64,000 nucleotides of DNA, taken from NCBI RefSeq assembly GCF_900106955.1, contig NZ_FNNI01000001.1, positions 310,001-374,000 on the forward strand. The letters run 5' to 3'. The stretch's first letter is position 1; every line of letters begins with the position of its first letter. Origin of the DNA: Aidingimonas halophila (GTDB taxonomy: Bacteria; Pseudomonadota; Gammaproteobacteria; Pseudomonadales; Halomonadaceae). This document shows, piece after piece, positions 38,818 to 47,709 of the stretch. The position numbers and the translations under genes are program-made. The notes beneath the pieces are model-generated. The model worked only from the letters and a program-made list of their open reading frames with translations, did no database searches and was not told the DNA's origin.

Positions 38818-39381
38818 ATGAACATTCGCAAGCACACTCTCGTCCTCGGACTCGCCTTGGCACTTGGTGCCAGCGGTACCGGCGTCGCCCTCGCCCAGGG
38901 CATGCCGGACCCTCAAGCCGGCCAGGGAAGCAGCATGATGGGCCAGGGCGGTATGGGCCCCGGAATGATGGGCCAAGGCGGTATGGGGCCTGGCATGATG
39001 AAAGGAATGATGGGTAGCGGGATGATGCCCTGCCCCATGATGGGCGGCTCCGGCATGGGCATGCAGCAGCTGCTCGAGCCCGAACAGCGCAGCGAAATGC
39101 GTGAGCTGATGCAGGGACACCGTCAGGAACAGCTCGAACGCATGGGGGAGATGATGAACCGGCGTGACGATCTCATGGCGCTAATGCAGGAGGCACGCCC
39201 CGACCCTGACGAGATTCAGGCACTGCACGGCCAGATGGCCGAGCTGCATGGCGAGATGCTGGCCGACCGGGTCCGCCACCACAACGCCCTGAACGACCTC
39301 CTCACCGACGAGCAGCGCGAACAGCTGCAGCAGGCCATGCCGGAGGGTATCACCCCCGAGGATCACGAATCCCATCACTGA
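38818..39381 (+). CDS. Met-rich Spy/CpxP-like periplasmic protein
   Basis: 187 residues, preceded by a CAGGAG ribosome site. Signal peptide (HTLVLGLALALGASGTGVALAQ, cut after AQ near residue 27), then a Met/Gly-rich stretch of repeated MGQGGMGPGMM units (about 38-75) that could bind Cu(I), then a helical LTXXQ-like region (about 82-175) of the Spy/heavy-metal-resistance type, ending in HESHH. Likely a periplasmic copper-buffering or chaperone protein. It precedes the copper ATPase gene by 73 bases on the same strand. Confidence 0.75.
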   Translation: MNIRKHTLVLGLALALGASGTGVALAQGMPDPQAGQGSSMMGQGGMGPGMMGQGGMGPGMMKGMMGSGMMPCPMMGGSGMGMQQLLEPEQRSEMRELMQGHRQEQLERMGEMMNRRDDLMALMQEARPDPDEIQALHGQMAELHGEMLADRVRHHNALNDLLTDEQREQLQQAMPEGITPEDHESHH

Positions 39382-39454
39382 GCGCTCTTCATCAACCGAG
39401 GTGGGCGGCCGCCGATAGGCCGCCCACCGGGCCTTGGCGATCAGGAGGAGAGCA

Positions 39455-41740
39455 ATGGCCGATATGACCGATAACCGAATCACCCTGACGGTCCCAGGTA
39501 TGGGCAGCGACCACTGTGCCGGCATCGTGCGCACGACGCTCGAGCGCCTTGAAGGTGTGGGCGATATCCACACCAATATCGCCAACCACCGCGTCAGCAT
39601 AGCGGTGGGTGCCAAGGGCCCGGATGGCGAGGCACTGAAACGCGCCGTCGAAGGCGCCGGCTACGATGTCGCCGCCGTGCAGGGAGAAGCGGAGGAGGAT
39701 GACGCCGAGGCCGATGCCGAGATCGAGGAGGGCTACCTCCGCCAGGCGCGCCAACGCCTGATCATCGCCGCGCTACCCACCACCCTGATCATGCTGCTGA
39801 TGATGCCGCACATGTTCTGGCAACCGATCCCGGGGTATCTGGCGATCATCGCCGTACTGGCCTTCCCGGTGGTGTTCCTCTACGGCGGCATCGCCACCCA
39901 TCGCTCGAGCTGGCGCTCGCTGAAGAACGGCACCTTCAACATGGACGTGCTGATCTCCATGGGCAGCCTTCCGCCCTACCTGATCGGCCTGGTCGGCTTC
40001 GTCTATCCCATGACCTCGTTCATCGAGATGGCCGCCACCATCATGACCTTCCACCTGCTGGGGCGCTATCTGGAGGCACTGGCCAAGGGGCGTGCCTCCC
40101 AGGCGATCCGCCGCCTGCTGACTCTGGGCGCCAAGACGGCACGGGTCGAGCGCGACGGCAAGGAGGTCGAGGTGCCGGTCAAGGAGCTCGCCCCCGGCGA
40201 CATCATGATCGTCCGGCCCGGCGACAAGATCCCCACCGACGGCGAAGTGGTCGAGGGCGAGAGCCATCTCGACGAGTCCATCGCCACCGGCGAGTCGATC
40301 CCGGTCTACAAGAGCACCGGCGACAGCGTAATCGGGGCCACCATCAACAAGGAGGGGCGATTGCGGGTCAAGGCGACCCGCGTCGGCGGCGATACCTTCC
40401 TCTCTCAGGTGGTGCGCCTGATCGACCAGGCTCAGGGCTCCCGAGTGCCGATCCAGGAGTTCGCCGACCGCATGACCGGTCGCTTCGTGCCCGCGGTGCT
40501 GGCGATCGCCCTGGCCAGCCTCGTGGCCTGGGCGCTGTTCCCGGAGGCGCTGCGGCCGATCCTCGACTGGGGCGCCACCTTCCTGCCTTGGGTGAATCCC
40601 GAGGCAGCCGTGCCGGTGCTGGCCATACTGGCGGCCATCGCCGTGCTGGTCATCGCCTGTCCCTGCGCCTTGGGCCTGGCCACCCCCACCGCCCTGATGG
40701 TGGGCTCCGGCATCGGTGCCGAGCGCGGCATCCTGATCCGCTCCGGCGAGGCGATCCAGACCTTCAAGGACGTCAAGGTGATGGTGCTCGACAAGACCGG
40801 CACCATCACCCGCGGCGAACCCAGGCTCACCGATGCCGTCGCCGCCGAGGGTGTCGAAGAGGAGCGCCTGCTGACTCTGGCGGCGAGCGTGGAGAATGCC
40901 TCGGAGCACCCCATCGCCCGCGCCATCGTCGACGGTGCCAAGGAACGCGATGTAAAACCCGGCGAGGTCAGCGAGTTCCGTTCCACCGGGGCACGCGGCG
41001 TCTCCGGCAAGGTGGGCGAGGAGACTGTGTTGATCGGCAATCGCCGATTGCTGGAAGAGGAAGGAGTGACCGGCCTCGAGGCCCTGGACGAGGCCATGCA
41101 GGCCCTCGAGGACAAGGGGCGCACCGTGGTGATCGTCGCCGCCGACGGCCAGGCGCGCGGCCTCGTCGCCGTTGCCGATACCCTCAAGGAGGAATCGCGC
41201 GAGGCCATCCGCGGCATGCATGACCTCGGCCTGCACGTGGTGATGATCACCGGCGATAACGAGCGCGCCGCCCGCGCCGTGGCCGACGAGGTGGGCATCG
41301 ACGAAGTCCAGGCCGGCGTGCTGCCGGAAGGCAAGGTCGACGCCATCCGCGCCCTTCAGGCCAAGCACGGCGAGCACGTGGCGATGGTCGGCGATGGCAT
41401 CAACGACGCCCCGGCACTGACCCAGGCCAACGTGGGTATCGCCATCGGCGCCGGCGCCGACGTGGCCATCGAGGCGGCCGACGTGACCCTGGTCCGCGGC
41501 GAGCTGACCGGCGTGGTGGAGGCCATGCACCTCTCGCGCGCCACCTACGGCAAGATCGTTCAGAACCTGATCTGGGCCAGTGGCTACAACCTGGCCGCCA
41601 TTCCCATCGCCGCCGTGGGGCTGCTGCATCCCATGGTCGGCGTGGTCGCCATGACTGCCAGCTCCCTGTCGGTGATCGGCAATTCCCTGCTGCTCAAGCG
41701 CCGCTATGCCCATACTCAACCCGCTGGAGAATCGTCATGA
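39455..41740 (+). CDS. copA: Copper-translocating P1B-type ATPase
   Basis: 761 residues from the ATG at 39455 (strong AGGAGGAG site). Exports Cu(I) across the inner membrane. N-terminal HMA-like domain (about 10-75) where the usual GMxCxxC is GMGSDHC, leaving one Cys. Eight membrane helices expected; metal-site CPC in ACPCALGLATPTA, phosphorylation DKTGTIT, SEHPIA and GDGINDAPAL. The last helices carry GYNLAAIP and MTASSLSV, typical of Cu+ pumps. Downstream DUF2933 gene overlaps by 4 bases. GC content and codon use are markedly higher than in the backbone, in line with transfer. Confidence 0.93.
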   Translation: MADMTDNRITLTVPGMGSDHCAGIVRTTLERLEGVGDIHTNIANHRVSIAVGAKGPDGEALKRAVEGAGYDVAAVQGEAEEDDAEADAEIEEGYLRQARQRLIIAALPTTLIMLLMMPHMFWQPIPGYLAIIAVLAFPVVFLYGGIATHRSSWRSLKNGTFNMDVLISMGSLPPYLIGLVGFVYPMTSFIEMAATIMTFHLLGRYLEALAKGRASQAIRRLLTLGAKTARVERDGKEVEVPVKELAPGDIMIVRPGDKIPTDGEVVEGESHLDESIATGESIPVYKSTGDSVIGATINKEGRLRVKATRVGGDTFLSQVVRLIDQAQGSRVPIQEFADRMTGRFVPAVLAIALASLVAWALFPEALRPILDWGATFLPWVNPEAAVPVLAILAAIAVLVIACPCALGLATPTALMVGSGIGAERGILIRSGEAIQTFKDVKVMVLDKTGTITRGEPRLTDAVAAEGVEEERLLTLAASVENASEHPIARAIVDGAKERDVKPGEVSEFRSTGARGVSGKVGEETVLIGNRRLLEEEGVTGLEALDEAMQALEDKGRTVVIVAADGQARGLVAVADTLKEESREAIRGMHDLGLHVVMITGDNERAARAVADEVGIDEVQAGVLPEGKVDAIRALQAKHGEHVAMVGDGINDAPALTQANVGIAIGAGADVAIEAADVTLVRGELTGVVEAMHLSRATYGKIVQNLIWASGYNLAAIPIAAVGLLHPMVGVVAMTASSLSVIGNSLLLKRRYAHTQPAGESS

Positions 41741-41988
41741 ACCATTCCGACCCTTCCCATGAGCACCACGAGGAACGCCCCACTTCAGGGGCGCGCGGCC
41801 ACACTGGCCATGGGCTGATGATGCTGGTCTGCGTCGCTCTGATGGGCAGCGCCGCAGCGTTTTTACTGTGGCGAGGGGGATCGCTGGGCGGTAGTGCCTG
41901 GCTGCTGCTGCCCATGCTGCTGTGTCTCGGTATGCACTTGCTGATGCACAATCATCTGGGGCCTCATCGGCGTGACCGGGATGAGTAA
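41737..41988 (+). CDS. DUF2933 small membrane protein
   Basis: 83 residues, overlapping the ATPase stop (ATGA). His-rich N-terminus (NHSDPSHEHHEERP, GHTGHG), then two hydrophobic helices (about 27-45 and 50-68) and a polar His/Arg end (MHNHLGPHRRDRDE). DUF2933 proteins are commonly linked to copper and other metal resistance genes. Probably an inner-membrane accessory of the ATPase. Confidence 0.78.
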   Translation: MNHSDPSHEHHEERPTSGARGHTGHGLMMLVCVALMGSAAAFLLWRGGSLGGSAWLLLPMLLCLGMHLLMHNHLGPHRRDRDE

Positions 41989-42098
41989 CGAGACGCTAAA
42001 CAGATCCAGCCTGCATCGACACCAGACAGGGAATGCCTTTGGCCGTGGCCAGCAACACTCTCATCTCCCTATACCTGTTCTGAGTTAGCGTTTAAAAA

Positions 42099-42866
42099 TC
42101 AGAGCCCCAGACTGACGCCGGCGACGACGCCGGTATCCTCGGTGGGATCGCCATGATGGCGGGCGATGTCGGCAGTATCACCATACTGCTTCTCCCAGTA
42201 GGCGCCGACGTAGGGCGCGAAGCGGCGGGTCACCTCGTAGCCCAGCCGCAGGCCGAACTGCACCGAGTTGAGTCCCTCGCCGACGCCGAATTCCTCGACC
42301 TCGCTGGCCGCCACGGCGATCTCGGTGCGCGGCTGCAGATAGAGACGTTGCGTCAGGCGCAGATCGTACTCGCCCTCGAGGCTCGCCGAGACGTCCCCGT
42401 CGTCGCTGACCTGCAGCGCCAGGTCGGTCTCGATGCCGTAGGGCATCACGCCCTGCAGGCCGATCACCCCGTAGCCGCGCTCGGCATGGTCATCCGAGAA
42501 GACGCCGCCCTGGTAGCCGATGCCGCCCTGAAGTTCCCAGAAGTCGGCAATCAGCCGGCTGTAGAGCAACTCCAGCGATTCGAACTCGGCATCCTCGCCA
42601 TCGCCCTGAACGTTCTCGCCCTCGGACTTGAGGTAGACCCGGTTGACGTCGCCGCCATACCAGGCCTGGAAGTCCCAGACCAGCGCCTCGTGGCCCTTGT
42701 CCGGTACGGCGTATTCGAGCCGGTCGAACAGCGCCATGGCCATGTTGTGTTCAGCCATCGGGGCGGGCCAGCCCTCCGGAGCATCGTAGCTGTCCTCGGC
42801 CTGGGCGACGGAGAGCGGAGTGGCCAGCAGTGCACCGGCCGCGATCATCGGGATTCTGGTATTCAT
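42099..42866 (-). CDS. copB: Copper resistance outer-membrane protein CopB
   Basis: 255 residues. Signal peptide (AAGALLATPLSVAQA, cut near residue 23), a short N-terminal segment and a beta-barrel domain of the CopB family with DRLEYAVPDKGHEALVWDFQAWYGGD and FGLRLGYEVTRRFAPYVG. The Met-rich N-terminal repeats common in other CopB proteins are missing, so it is short. It follows copA after 9 bases. Last gene before the convergent ATPase operon. Confidence 0.9.
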   Translation of the reverse strand: MNTRIPMIAAGALLATPLSVAQAEDSYDAPEGWPAPMAEHNMAMALFDRLEYAVPDKGHEALVWDFQAWYGGDVNRVYLKSEGENVQGDGEDAEFESLELLYSRLIADFWELQGGIGYQGGVFSDDHAERGYGVIGLQGVMPYGIETDLALQVSDDGDVSASLEGEYDLRLTQRLYLQPRTEIAVAASEVEEFGVGEGLNSVQFGLRLGYEVTRRFAPYVGAYWEKQYGDTADIARHHGDPTEDTGVVAGVSLGL

Positions 42867-42875
42867 GCCTTCTCC

Positions 42876-44678
42876 TTACGAGACCTTGACGACCCGGAAC
42901 ATGCCGGCATCCATGTGATAGAGCAGGTGGCAGTGGAAGGCCCAGCTGCCCTCGGCGTCGGCGGTGATCAGCGCCGAGACGCGCTCGCCGGGCTTGACGT
43001 TGAGGGTGTGCTTGCGGGGGATCAGCTCGCCCTGGCCGTTCTCCAGCTCCATCCACATGCCGTGCAGGTGGATGGGGTGCTCCATCATCGTCTCGTTGAC
43101 CAGGATCAGGCGCAGCCGCTCGTCCTTCTCGAAGTGGATGGGGCCGGTCACCTCGCTGAACTTCTTGCCGTCGAAGGACCACATGTAGCGTTCCATGTTG
43201 CCGGTCAGGCGCAGCTCCAGCTCGCGACCCGGGGAGCGCCGGTCGGGCCAGGGGGCGAAGGCCTTGAGGTCGCGGTAGACCAGGATGCGACGTCCGTCGG
43301 GGTCGATGCCGATGCCCGCCTGGTCATAGCGGGATCCCGGCTGAGCCTCGCCGGGGGCGAGCATGCCCGCCTCATCGTCGCCATCACCCGGCTCCCTGTC
43401 ACCGAAGTCGCCCATCCCCTCCATCTTGGAATGGTCCATACCCTCCATGTCCATGTCGGAGTGGTCCATGCCCTCCATGTCATCGGAGTGGTCCATACCC
43501 TCCATCTCGGAATGGTCCATGGCCTCCATGTCGTGGGCGCCCATGGCCTCCATGCCGCGGTCGGCGATCTTGCGACGCTCGGGAAGTTCCGCCTCCATGC
43601 CCTCGCGGGACGCCAGGGTGGCACGAGCGTAGCCGCTGCGGTCCATGGCCTCGGCGAAGATCGTATAAGCCGTGTCGTCCTCGGGAGCGACCAGTACATC
43701 GTAGGTCTCGGCCACCGCAATGCGGAACTCATCGACGGGCACAGGCTGTACCGGCTGGCCATCGGCAGCCACCACGGTCATCTTCAGTCCGGGAATGCGC
43801 ACGTCGAAGTAGCTCATCGCCGAGCCGTTGATCACCCGCAGGCGAATCCGCTCGCCGGCCTTGAACAGCGCCGTCCAGTTCTCACCGGGCGAGTGGCCGT
43901 TGACCAGGTAGGTGTAGGTGCTGCCGGTAACGTCGGCGATGTCACGCGAACTCATGCGCATCTTCGCCCACATGCCGCGCATCTCCGACGTCGCCGCAAA
44001 GCCCTTCTCGCGCACGTCGGCGAAGAAGTCGGCAATAGTACGCTCCTGGAAGTTGTAGTACCCCTCGGCGGTCTTGAGGTTGCGAAACACCGCCATGGGG
44101 TCCTCGTAGGTCCAGTCGGTGAGCAGCAGCACGTGCTCGCGATCGTAGCGGAAGGATTCGCGCTCGGCGGCATCGATGATCAGCGGCCCGGCATGGCCAA
44201 GCTGCTCCTGCAGGCCGGAGTGGCTGTGGTACCAGTAGGTGCCGTTCTGGCGCACCGGGAAGCGGTAGGTGAAGGTCTCGCCGGGTTCGATGCCGGCGAA
44301 GCTGACGCCAGGCACGCCATCCTGGCCGGCGGGCAGGATCAGGCCATGCCAGTGGATGGATGTGGGCTCGTCGAGCAGATTGGTGACCCTGAGCACGGCA
44401 TCCTGGCCTTCCTTGAGCCGAATCATCGGCCCGGGGCTGGTGCCATTGATGCTGATCGGCCGAGCTTCCTTACCATCGACCAGGATAGATTCACGCCGGA
44501 TGGCCAACGCCAGCTCCGGACCTTCCTCTATACCTTTAGCATAGATGCTGGATTGTCCCCATGAGACCGCCCAGGCGGGCTGTAATCCTAATGCAGTAGA
44601 TCCGACTCCCAGTACCGCACCGGTTTTGAGCAATTGGCGACGCGAGATTCCATAGGTCGAAACACTTGAACTTGTCAT
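42876..44678 (-). CDS. copA: CopA-type periplasmic multicopper oxidase
   Basis: 600 residues. Tat signal SRRQLLKTGAVLGVG. Three cupredoxin domains with copper sites HWHG, YHSHSGLQEQ, HPIHLHGMWME and HCHLLYHMDAGM (type 1 Cys, His, Met). Between domains 2 and 3, residues about 383-422 hold tandem MDHSxMEGM units, an extra copper-binding loop. Oxidises Cu(I) to Cu(II) in the periplasm. The upstream 73-base gap to the sensor-kinase stop has its own candidate regulator box. Shares the name copA with the ATPase but is the Cop/Pco-type oxidase. Confidence 0.95.
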   Translation of the reverse strand: MTSSSVSTYGISRRQLLKTGAVLGVGSTALGLQPAWAVSWGQSSIYAKGIEEGPELALAIRRESILVDGKEARPISINGTSPGPMIRLKEGQDAVLRVTNLLDEPTSIHWHGLILPAGQDGVPGVSFAGIEPGETFTYRFPVRQNGTYWYHSHSGLQEQLGHAGPLIIDAAERESFRYDREHVLLLTDWTYEDPMAVFRNLKTAEGYYNFQERTIADFFADVREKGFAATSEMRGMWAKMRMSSRDIADVTGSTYTYLVNGHSPGENWTALFKAGERIRLRVINGSAMSYFDVRIPGLKMTVVAADGQPVQPVPVDEFRIAVAETYDVLVAPEDDTAYTIFAEAMDRSGYARATLASREGMEAELPERRKIADRGMEAMGAHDMEAMDHSEMEGMDHSDDMEGMDHSDMDMEGMDHSKMEGMGDFGDREPGDGDDEAGMLAPGEAQPGSRYDQAGIGIDPDGRRILVYRDLKAFAPWPDRRSPGRELELRLTGNMERYMWSFDGKKFSEVTGPIHFEKDERLRLILVNETMMEHPIHLHGMWMELENGQGELIPRKHTLNVKPGERVSALITADAEGSWAFHCHLLYHMDAGMFRVVKVS

Positions 44679-44724
44679 GCATCACTCCATCAGCACGTGG
44701 ATACGCTGATCATGACGCAACAAG

Positions 44725-44741
44725 CTGAAAGTATCCTGAAT
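44725..44741 (-). promoter_or_regulatory. Candidate response-regulator box before copA
   Basis: Direct repeat CTGAAAgtatCCTGAAT (plus-strand reading), hexamers CTGAAA/CTGAAT 11 bases apart, one helical turn. It shares AGCTGAAAnnnnCCTGAA with the box at 47279-47296. On the minus strand a CATGAT hexamer (44714-44709) follows after exactly 10 bases and could be the -10 element. Confidence 0.55.
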
Positions 44742-44751
44742 ATTGGGAGGG

Positions 44752-46074
44752 CTAGGGTTCATGGCAAGGGATAGTGATCGTCACTTTCAATCCCCTCATT
44801 GTGCCAGTATCAAACGCAACACCACCTTCATAGCGATCCATGAGTTGGCTGAGTATCGACAAACCCAACCCATGGCCTGGATGGCTTTCATCAAGTCGAA
44901 CGCCACGCTGTGCCAGCTTGGGTAACACATGTCGAGAGATGCCTGGCCCGTCGTCCTCGATGACAATAGTCAATCCCGATCCCATCGATAAATGACACTC
45001 GATCTCACGACTCGCCCATTTGCCGGCGTTATCAAGAGGGATTCCCAGCATTTCTGAAAAATCATGACGCTCTATCGGAATACATGCGCTGTCTCCGGCG
45101 TTGATAGTCAAGTGGAACCACTTGTCGGGATAAAGCATGCGGAAAGTATCAATCAGTCGATGCACATCTTCGGGAATACATGCAAGCTGCCCCGCACTAG
45201 GACCAGCAATCCACGAGCGCCGAATTTCCGCTTCCAACTGTCCATGAATATCCTCCAGGCGTTGCAACAGCTTCTCTCGACGATTCTCGTTTATTGGACG
45301 ACCACCGCGGAGTACCTGTGTTACCGCAGCGAGTGGCGTCTTCAAGGCATGGGAAAGGTTCGCTGCCGAATCACGACCTCGTTGAAGACGAGTATCGATT
45401 TCATCCATGAAACGGTTGAGCTGCGTCACCAGACCATCCAGTTCGGAAGGGGCATTCAAGGCCAGGCGTTGTCGGCGGCCAGTCCTCAATTCCATCAATT
45501 GCCCCTGAAGGTGTTTCAGCGGTACAAGCCCTCGATGCACTGCCACCAGATTCAAGGCAATCAGCAACACCAGCAACACACCCGCGATCGCCCCAACCCA
45601 CCAGTGGAGAGTGTCGAGACCGGCTTCTACCTGGGAAAACTCTTCCCCGACCAGGAGTACACCATCGCTATCATCGAGGGAAAAACCACGCCGATAGACC
45701 AATAACCGATGCTCTTCCCAAACCACCTCTATCAATGCATCATCGGTGTTATCCAGATAGGGCTTGAGCGCGGTCTGCCAACGTGCCTCTGAGGCACTGA
45801 CCTCATCGTCCAGTTCCAGCACATAGAGGTGGTGGAACACCTGATATCCCTGACTGACGGAATCAAGCATTGCCGGAGTAGTCTCACTCTCCTGTTGCAA
45901 TTGTCGAACTGCGTGATCAGCTTCACGTTGCAGACGTTCACCTAGAAAGTCCTTTGCCAGTTCCCGAAGCAGGAAGCCATGCAGTACCCAGGCTGCCCCC
46001 ACTACAACCAATGCTGTGCCGGTCAGCCAGACCAACAGGCGGAAGCGTAAACTTCGGCGGTCAATGCGAAACAA
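44752..46074 (-). CDS. Sensor histidine kinase (copper two-component system)
   Basis: 440 residues from a TTG at 46074, with an AGGGG site about 9 bases upstream; no in-frame ATG lies before the first helix. Helices about 12-36 and 160-180 flank a periplasmic sensor of about 120 residues; HAMP follows. H-box NLSHALKTPLA, an N-box-like GIPLDNAGKWA, DDGPGI and GHGLGLSI. Overlaps the response-regulator gene by 14 bases. Copper sensing is inferred from location; the kinase resembles PhoQ/QseC-type layouts. Confidence 0.88.
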   Translation of the reverse strand: MFRIDRRSLRFRLLVWLTGTALVVVGAAWVLHGFLLRELAKDFLGERLQREADHAVRQLQQESETTPAMLDSVSQGYQVFHHLYVLELDDEVSASEARWQTALKPYLDNTDDALIEVVWEEHRLLVYRRGFSLDDSDGVLLVGEEFSQVEAGLDTLHWWVGAIAGVLLVLLIALNLVAVHRGLVPLKHLQGQLMELRTGRRQRLALNAPSELDGLVTQLNRFMDEIDTRLQRGRDSAANLSHALKTPLAAVTQVLRGGRPINENRREKLLQRLEDIHGQLEAEIRRSWIAGPSAGQLACIPEDVHRLIDTFRMLYPDKWFHLTINAGDSACIPIERHDFSEMLGIPLDNAGKWASREIECHLSMGSGLTIVIEDDGPGISRHVLPKLAQRGVRLDESHPGHGLGLSILSQLMDRYEGGVAFDTGTMRGLKVTITIPCHEP

Positions 46075-46726
46075 AAATATACCCCTGCCCCCGCCGGGTC
46101 TGGATCACCTCTCTACCCAACTGACGACGCAATCGCCCTATATACACTTCCACCAGGTTCGATGCAGCAGCGTCCTGTCCCAGCGAGTAGAGCTGGTCGA
46201 GCAGATGTGATTTGGAATGAACCCGATCAGGATAGTGCATCAGATAACGTAACAGCCGGAATTCCGTCGATGTTAACGGATGCCAGCTCTCGTCACCGAC
46301 ACTGACACACTGAGTCGACTCATCAAGTGTTATGCCATTGAGCGACAATTGATCGGTTAAACCACCGGAACACCGGCGCAACAATGCATGTAGACGGGCC
46401 AACAATTCCGCTTCATGGAAGGGTTTGGTCAGATAGTCATCGGCCCCCCGACGCAGACCGACGACTTTATCTTCCCAGGTATCCCGGGCGGTCAGCACTA
46501 GTATCGGCAGATCATGTCCCGCTCGACGCCACTGTTCCAGCAAATCGAGACCCGACCCATCCGGCAGCCCCAGGTCCATGATGGCCAACACGTACGACTC
46601 GGTCGTCATGAGAGACCAGGCTACCCGCAAACTAGGGGCTAAATCCACGCAATAACCGTTATCCCCGAGGCTTTCCTCCAGACTCTCGGCCAACAGATCA
46701 TCATCTTCAAGAAGCAACAGCTTCAT
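46061..46726 (-). CDS. OmpR-family response regulator (copper two-component system)
   Basis: 221 residues. Receiver domain with EDDD (acidic pocket, 7-10), phosphoacceptor Asp51 in MDLGLPDGSG, Thr/Lys in VLTARD and YLTKPF; winged-helix DNA-binding domain with LTSTEFRLLRYLM and RLRRQLGREVIQTRRGQGY. OmpR-type regulators bind direct repeats spaced one helical turn, which matches the two CTGAA boxes in this cluster. It follows the cupredoxin gene after 3 bases. Confidence 0.93.
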   Translation of the reverse strand: MKLLLLEDDDLLAESLEESLGDNGYCVDLAPSLRVAWSLMTTESYVLAIMDLGLPDGSGLDLLEQWRRAGHDLPILVLTARDTWEDKVVGLRRGADDYLTKPFHEAELLARLHALLRRCSGGLTDQLSLNGITLDESTQCVSVGDESWHPLTSTEFRLLRYLMHYPDRVHSKSHLLDQLYSLGQDAAASNLVEVYIGRLRRQLGREVIQTRRGQGYIFVSH

Positions 46727-46729
46727 GGA

Positions 46730-47227
46730 TCAACCCTGGAGATCGATGACTCCATACATGCCTGACTCATAATGCCCCGGGATGTTACACGCGAATTCAA
46801 GCTCGTCCACATTGTCCGGAGCGGTCCAGACCAGACGTTCGGTCTCTCCCGAAGCAATCGTGACAGCGGGCATGTTACCGCCATGCTCCCCCTCTTCCAT
46901 GTCATGACTGCCGTGGCTGGCGTGATCATCATGATGCCCTTCACTGCCCATTTCCTGCATCATCTCACGATGCTTCTCCTGAGCTCCTGCATCCCCGATG
47001 ACGAACTCGTGCTCGACATCTCCGGTATTGTGAATCTCGAACTCGATGGTCTCTCCTGGCTCCACATTCAATGCTTCCGGATCGAACCACATATCACCCG
47101 CCACAACGCTGACGGTACGATCGAGTTCAGCTTCTGCCTGACTACTATGGTCCCCCTCGTGCTCTCCTGTTGCCATGGCGGTGGAAGCCAGTAAACCAAA
47201 GCCCAATGCCAGAAATGATGCTCGCAT
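46730..47227 (-). CDS. Cupredoxin (CopI/plastocyanin-like) periplasmic copper protein
   Basis: 165 residues. Signal peptide (LALGFGLLASTAMA, cut near residue 20), a His-rich N-terminus, and a cupredoxin fold with type-1 copper ligands His in DVEHEF, then Cys, His and Met in ACNIPGHYESGMYG. A His/Met-rich loop (HREMMQEMGSEGHHDDHASHGSHDM) interrupts the fold. Likely binds copper in the periplasm, comparable to CopI of copper-resistant bacteria. First gene of the operon with the two-component system. Confidence 0.85.
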   Translation of the reverse strand: MRASFLALGFGLLASTAMATGEHEGDHSSQAEAELDRTVSVVAGDMWFDPEALNVEPGETIEFEIHNTGDVEHEFVIGDAGAQEKHREMMQEMGSEGHHDDHASHGSHDMEEGEHGGNMPAVTIASGETERLVWTAPDNVDELEFACNIPGHYESGMYGVIDLQG

Positions 47228-47262
47228 GGATACCTCCCATTCATTGTCTTGTTGACAGGAAT

Positions 47263-47296
47263 ATCCTACATCATGAAGCTGAAACCAGCCTGAAAC
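47263..47296 (-). promoter_or_regulatory. Candidate promoter and response-regulator box for the cupredoxin operon
   Basis: Direct repeat CTGAAAC at 47279-47285 and 47290-47296 (11-base pitch, plus-strand reading). On the minus strand a TAGGAT -10-like hexamer (47268-47263) follows after 10 bases, the same spacing as at copA. The first start codon is 36 bases further. An activator bound here would overlap the -35 position. Confidence 0.55.
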
Positions 47297-47487
47297 GGGG
47301 ACTCCCTCTATTCCACACCATTATCACGCATTATTATCGAAAAATCATATACCTATGTGCTGGACCAAGGTTTATTTCAGCATGTCGATCTGTTATATAC
47401 GAGTAAAATAACAACACTGCATGAGGTTCTGCCCCTTCCCCTGATTGAACCACCGAGCACGGGGCCATGCCCCAGAGGAGATAAGCG

Positions 47488-47610
47488 ATGATGGCAGAAT
47501 GCTTTTCAGTGATGGGCAGTATGGGATGGGTAGGTTGGATCATGCCCCTCGCCATGCTGACACTGTTTGGACTGGCAATCGCTGCGCTAGTCAAATACCT
47601 GAGAAATTGA
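47488..47610 (+). CDS. 40-residue single-helix membrane peptide
   Basis: Starts with two ATGs (47488, 47491) after a strong AGAGGAG site 7 bases upstream. The peptide reads MMAECFSVMGSMGWVGW, then a hydrophobic helix (IMPLAMLTLFGLAIAALV, about 18-35) and a basic KYLRN end, so a C-in or C-out single-pass inner-membrane peptide is likely. Met and Cys in the N-terminal part could contact copper. A small GGGGC-cat-GCCCC stem-loop (47461-47473) overlaps the leader just before the ribosome site. Located between the copper operon and tRNA-Arg; function unknown. Confidence 0.6.
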   Translation: MMAECFSVMGSMGWVGWIMPLAMLTLFGLAIAALVKYLRN

Positions 47611-47709
47611 CTATATACCAGCCAAGACGGCCGCTCTCCACCTCTCGAGCGGCCGAACCGATACTGATGCCAGGGCACGGGAGTCTGCAGCACAAGGATT
47701 CTCAGCGGG

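Noticed and set aside
39773-41719. 648-residue open frame antisense to the copper ATPase
   Set aside because: His/Asp/Gly-rich artefact of high-GC codon bias opposite a clear P-type ATPase; no domain and no ribosome site.
42153-44564. 803-residue open frame antisense to copB and the multicopper oxidase
   Set aside because: Spans two well-supported genes in antisense and has repetitive low-complexity composition; a GC-bias shadow.
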